Positions 62,445 to 64,000 of a stretch of 64,000 nt of DNA are shown here, piece by piece (the first letter of the stretch is position 1; the number at the start of each line of letters is the position of its first letter). Location of the stretch: positions 124,001 through 188,000 of the forward strand of contig NZ_SRLB01000005.1 of NCBI RefSeq assembly GCF_004745635.1, given 5' to 3'. Both the position numbers and the translations under genes were made by a program. The stretch is from Methylobacterium nonmethylotrophicum. GTDB taxonomy: Bacteria > Pseudomonadota > Alphaproteobacteria > Rhizobiales > Beijerinckiaceae. Under the pieces are notes generated by a model. That model did no database searches. It was not told the origin of the DNA and saw nothing but the letters and a program-made list of their open reading frames with translations.

Positions 62445-62475
62445 CCCCCTCTTCCGCCAGGAGAGGGGGATTTTT
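62445..62475 (+). terminator. Intrinsic terminator with CCCCCTCT/AGAGGGGG stem
   Basis: CCCCCTCTTCC (62445-62455) pairs with GGAGAGGGGG (62460-62469) with one bulged T, followed by ATTTTTC. It closes the transcript of the small cysteine-rich protein. The stem is related to the repeats at 34485-34633 and 43824-43847. Confidence 0.75.
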
Positions 62476-62639
62476 CGTCGTCGGCCGTACCGCGAATGTT
62501 GCGTCCGGCCCGCCGGACGCAATACGGGGCGGCCCCGGACCGGCGAAATCACCCGCGCGACGCAAAATCCCGGACATGCACCGTGCCTATACCGCCCGCC
62601 ACAAGGGAGCCCGGGGACACGGGCGGCGAGGAGGCAGTC

Positions 62640-62930
62640 ATGGTTGTGGCGCGGGTGATCCTGATGAGCGCGATGCTGACGGTCGGCATCATCGAGGTGG
62701 CGAAGACCCCGGCCCAGCGCGCCGTCGAGGCGACGCCCGCGGCACTGCCGGTGACGGCGCCCACCGCCGGCTCCGCCTGCACCGGCGCGACCTGGCCCTA
62801 CCTGCCGGAATCCTGCCTGCGGCCCGGGACCGCGCCGCGGGACGGCGAGCCGCGCCGGCCGGTGCGGGTGATCGAGGAGCAGCGCCCGGCCGCGCCGGTC
62901 CGGGTTCCGGGCCGGGTCTCGGTCGGCTGA
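62640..62930 (+). CDS. Small protein with N-terminal membrane segment, unknown function
   Basis: 96 residues. The start MVVARVILMSAMLTVGIIEVAK gives one hydrophobic segment at about residues 3-20; the rest is Ala/Pro/Arg-rich with two cysteines (SACTGATWPYLPESC) near the middle. AGGAGG lies 7-8 bases ahead of the ATG. No family recognised. The WPYLPESCL pattern suggests an exported or membrane-anchored rhizobial protein. Confidence 0.6.
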   Translation: MVVARVILMSAMLTVGIIEVAKTPAQRAVEATPAALPVTAPTAGSACTGATWPYLPESCLRPGTAPRDGEPRRPVRVIEEQRPAAPVRVPGRVSVG

Positions 62931-62957
62931 CGCCGCGGCCGATGCGACGAGACCGTC

Positions 62958-63314
62958 ATGCCGCATTTCAGCGCCGATCTCCTGGACGCGTTCCTGGACG
63001 GCGATCCCGAGGAGCGGGAGGCGCTGCGCGCACTCCTGGCCTCGCCGTCCCCGGCCTCGGGCACCGTGCGCCCGGCCCCGTCCCGCGACGCCTCGATCCG
63101 GGACCCGGCGCGCCCGACCGTGACGGGGATCCTCCCGGCGGCGACGAGCCCGACCCGGACGCGCACGCCGCGCGACGGCAAGGCGGGGCGCCGCCCGGCC
63201 CCGCGATCCGGCCAGCCCTCCGCCGGCGAGCGCAGCCGCGGCGCCCCGCGTCCCGCCGGCGGCCGATGCCGGGACGGCGCCGGAGGCCCGGCTGTGGCGG
63301 TCCCTGAGAAATAA
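62958..63314 (+). CDS. Possible small protein, low-complexity
   Basis: 118 residues. The start is plausible (PHFSADLLDAFLDGDPEEREALRALLA, an acidic amphipathic helix), but the remainder is Arg/Pro/Ala-rich low-complexity sequence as random GC-rich frames give. It ends in TAA overlapping an ATG (63314) that opens the sensor frame (TAATG). The overlap is the best argument for a real gene, and for translational coupling. Confidence 0.35.
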   Translation: MPHFSADLLDAFLDGDPEEREALRALLASPSPASGTVRPAPSRDASIRDPARPTVTGILPAATSPTRTRTPRDGKAGRRPAPRSGQPSAGERSRGAPRPAGGRCRDGAGGPAVAVPEK

Positions 63315-63349
63315 TGCATAGTCCTCACCCGCGGCGGAACGGGGCCACG

Positions 63350-64000
63350 ATGCGGGTCGGCCACAAGATCATCCTGGTCGGCGGTCTGCCGATCGCCATC
63401 GCGGCGCTGATCGCGCTCGCGGGATGGCTCCTGCTCGCCCAGGCCGAGCGGGCCCGCGCCGGCGCGGTGCTGGCGGGCGCGATCTACCGCACCCTCACCC
63501 TGTCGACGACGGTGCGCGACGAGTTCCTGGCGGCCCGGCCCGCCGAGCGCACCGACCACGCCGAGCGCTTCGCCCGCCTGACGGCGGAATCCGCCGCCTC
63601 CCTCGACGAGTTGCGCCGCTTCGCCCGCACCCCGGACCAGGCCGCCCGCATCGAGGCGGCCCGCGCCGCCCTGAAGGATTCGATCGACCAGATGCAGGCC
63701 CTGGTGCGGATCACCCGGGACAATGACGGGCTGATCGCCGAGATGGCCGCCCGGGCCGATGCCCTGGTGCGGCTGGCCGATCAGGCCCGGGACCGGCAGC
63801 GGGCCGCCAACACCGACCTCGTCGTCTCCCTCACGGACAAGGCCGGCACCCTGCGGCAGGTCCGCGACGTGGTCGGGGCGGTCAACGAGCTGCGCGCCCT
63901 GGTGGCGCAGACCGAGATCGCGGCCCTGCGCGGGGCCGGCCACGCCTCCGCGACGCTGCAGAGCGCGATGGTCCAGGTGCGCAACGCAGCCCGCGACCTC
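63350..64000 (+). CDS. Membrane sensor protein, N-terminal part
   Basis: The frame stays open from the ATG at 63350 to the right edge (217 residues). One membrane segment at about 5-27 (GHKIILVGGLPIAIAALIAL) is followed by a long helical, coiled-coil-like extracytoplasmic region rich in Ala, Arg, Asp and Glu. This is the usual front end of a membrane histidine kinase, cyclase or chemoreceptor; the output domain lies outside the window. An in-frame ATG at 63314, 12 codons earlier and overlapping the previous stop, is an alternative start. Confidence 0.7.
   Translation, partial: MRVGHKIILVGGLPIAIAALIALAGWLLLAQAERARAGAVLAGAIYRTLTLSTTVRDEFLAARPAERTDHAERFARLTAESAASLDELRRFARTPDQAARIEAARAALKDSIDQMQALVRITRDNDGLIAEMAARADALVRLADQARDRQRAANTDLVVSLTDKAGTLRQVRDVVGAVNELRALVAQTEIAALRGAGHASATLQSAMVQVRNAARDL

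Noticed and set aside
1-64000. CRISPR arrays, insertion sequences, prophage, rRNA or tRNA genes.
   Set aside because: No regularly spaced repeats, transposase or integrase frames, phage genes or tRNA-like cloverleaf ends were recognised; a tRNA scan would be decisive.

Overview
The window is a very GC-rich chromosomal segment of an alphaproteobacterium, most likely Methylobacterium or a close relative (Beijerinckiaceae/Hyphomicrobiales). The evidence is: a Rhizobiales-type porin (57905-59542) with the usual ADLPVKKA N-terminus; an MmcB-family protein (6227-6709), which is alphaproteobacterial; a homogentisate operon carrying a DUF2783 gene; and many PAS, chemoreceptor and GGDEF proteins. This assignment is by recognition, not by a search. 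No rRNA, tRNA, CRISPR array, insertion sequence or prophage was seen. The window looks like ordinary chromosome with a few scars.

Layout. 1-6700: the end of a patatin-like phospholipase, a CBS-pair protein, a rhomboid protease, a PAS-fold protein, a tandem PilZ protein, a membrane chemoreceptor and mmcB. 7248-10075: a nitrate/taurine/thiamine-precursor type ABC importer (ATPase, permease, binding protein). 10086-19336: a diguanylate cyclase, DedA protein, amidase, pyridoxal kinase, DUF2891, PhzF, a Nudix protein, a small lipoprotein, a DUF7336-like orphan and an EamA exporter. 19713-24782: a divergent argC homologue, then a two-gene ATP-citrate-lyase-like operon. 24995-27402: PPK2, the wreck of an OprB carbohydrate porin and an AEC transporter. 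27432-34439: a MarR regulator diverging from a seven-step block that ends in hmgA-fahA-maiA and should turn homogentisate into fumarate and acetoacetate. 34673-39085: an MBOAT acyltransferase with three SGNH hydrolases, probably a surface-polymer O-acetylation locus. 39684-45796: two small exported proteins, an enolase-superfamily enzyme and a carbohydrate ABC importer that has no ATPase gene here. 45850-49674: a PAS-PAS soluble chemoreceptor diverging from a PAS-PAS-XRE regulator, then a single-PAS protein. 49751-52301: arginase and ornithine cyclodeaminase under a divergent Lrp-type regulator. 52420-64000: a small exported protein, a molybdopterin oxidoreductase, ndk, DUF2147, a GST, the major porin with a long AT-rich upstream region, an alkaline-phosphatase-superfamily enzyme, small proteins, and the N-terminus of a membrane sensor that runs off the end.

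The points most worth following are: the ATP-citrate-lyase-like pair, whose large subunit is about 300 residues longer than known AclA and whose substrate is open; the twin GTTGC-N4-GCAAC operators in front of the homogentisate block; an orphan terminator near 57.8 kb preceded by a motif shared with the porin upstream region (a candidate small RNA or porin relic); the SGNH/MBOAT locus; and several palindromic intergenic repeat families.
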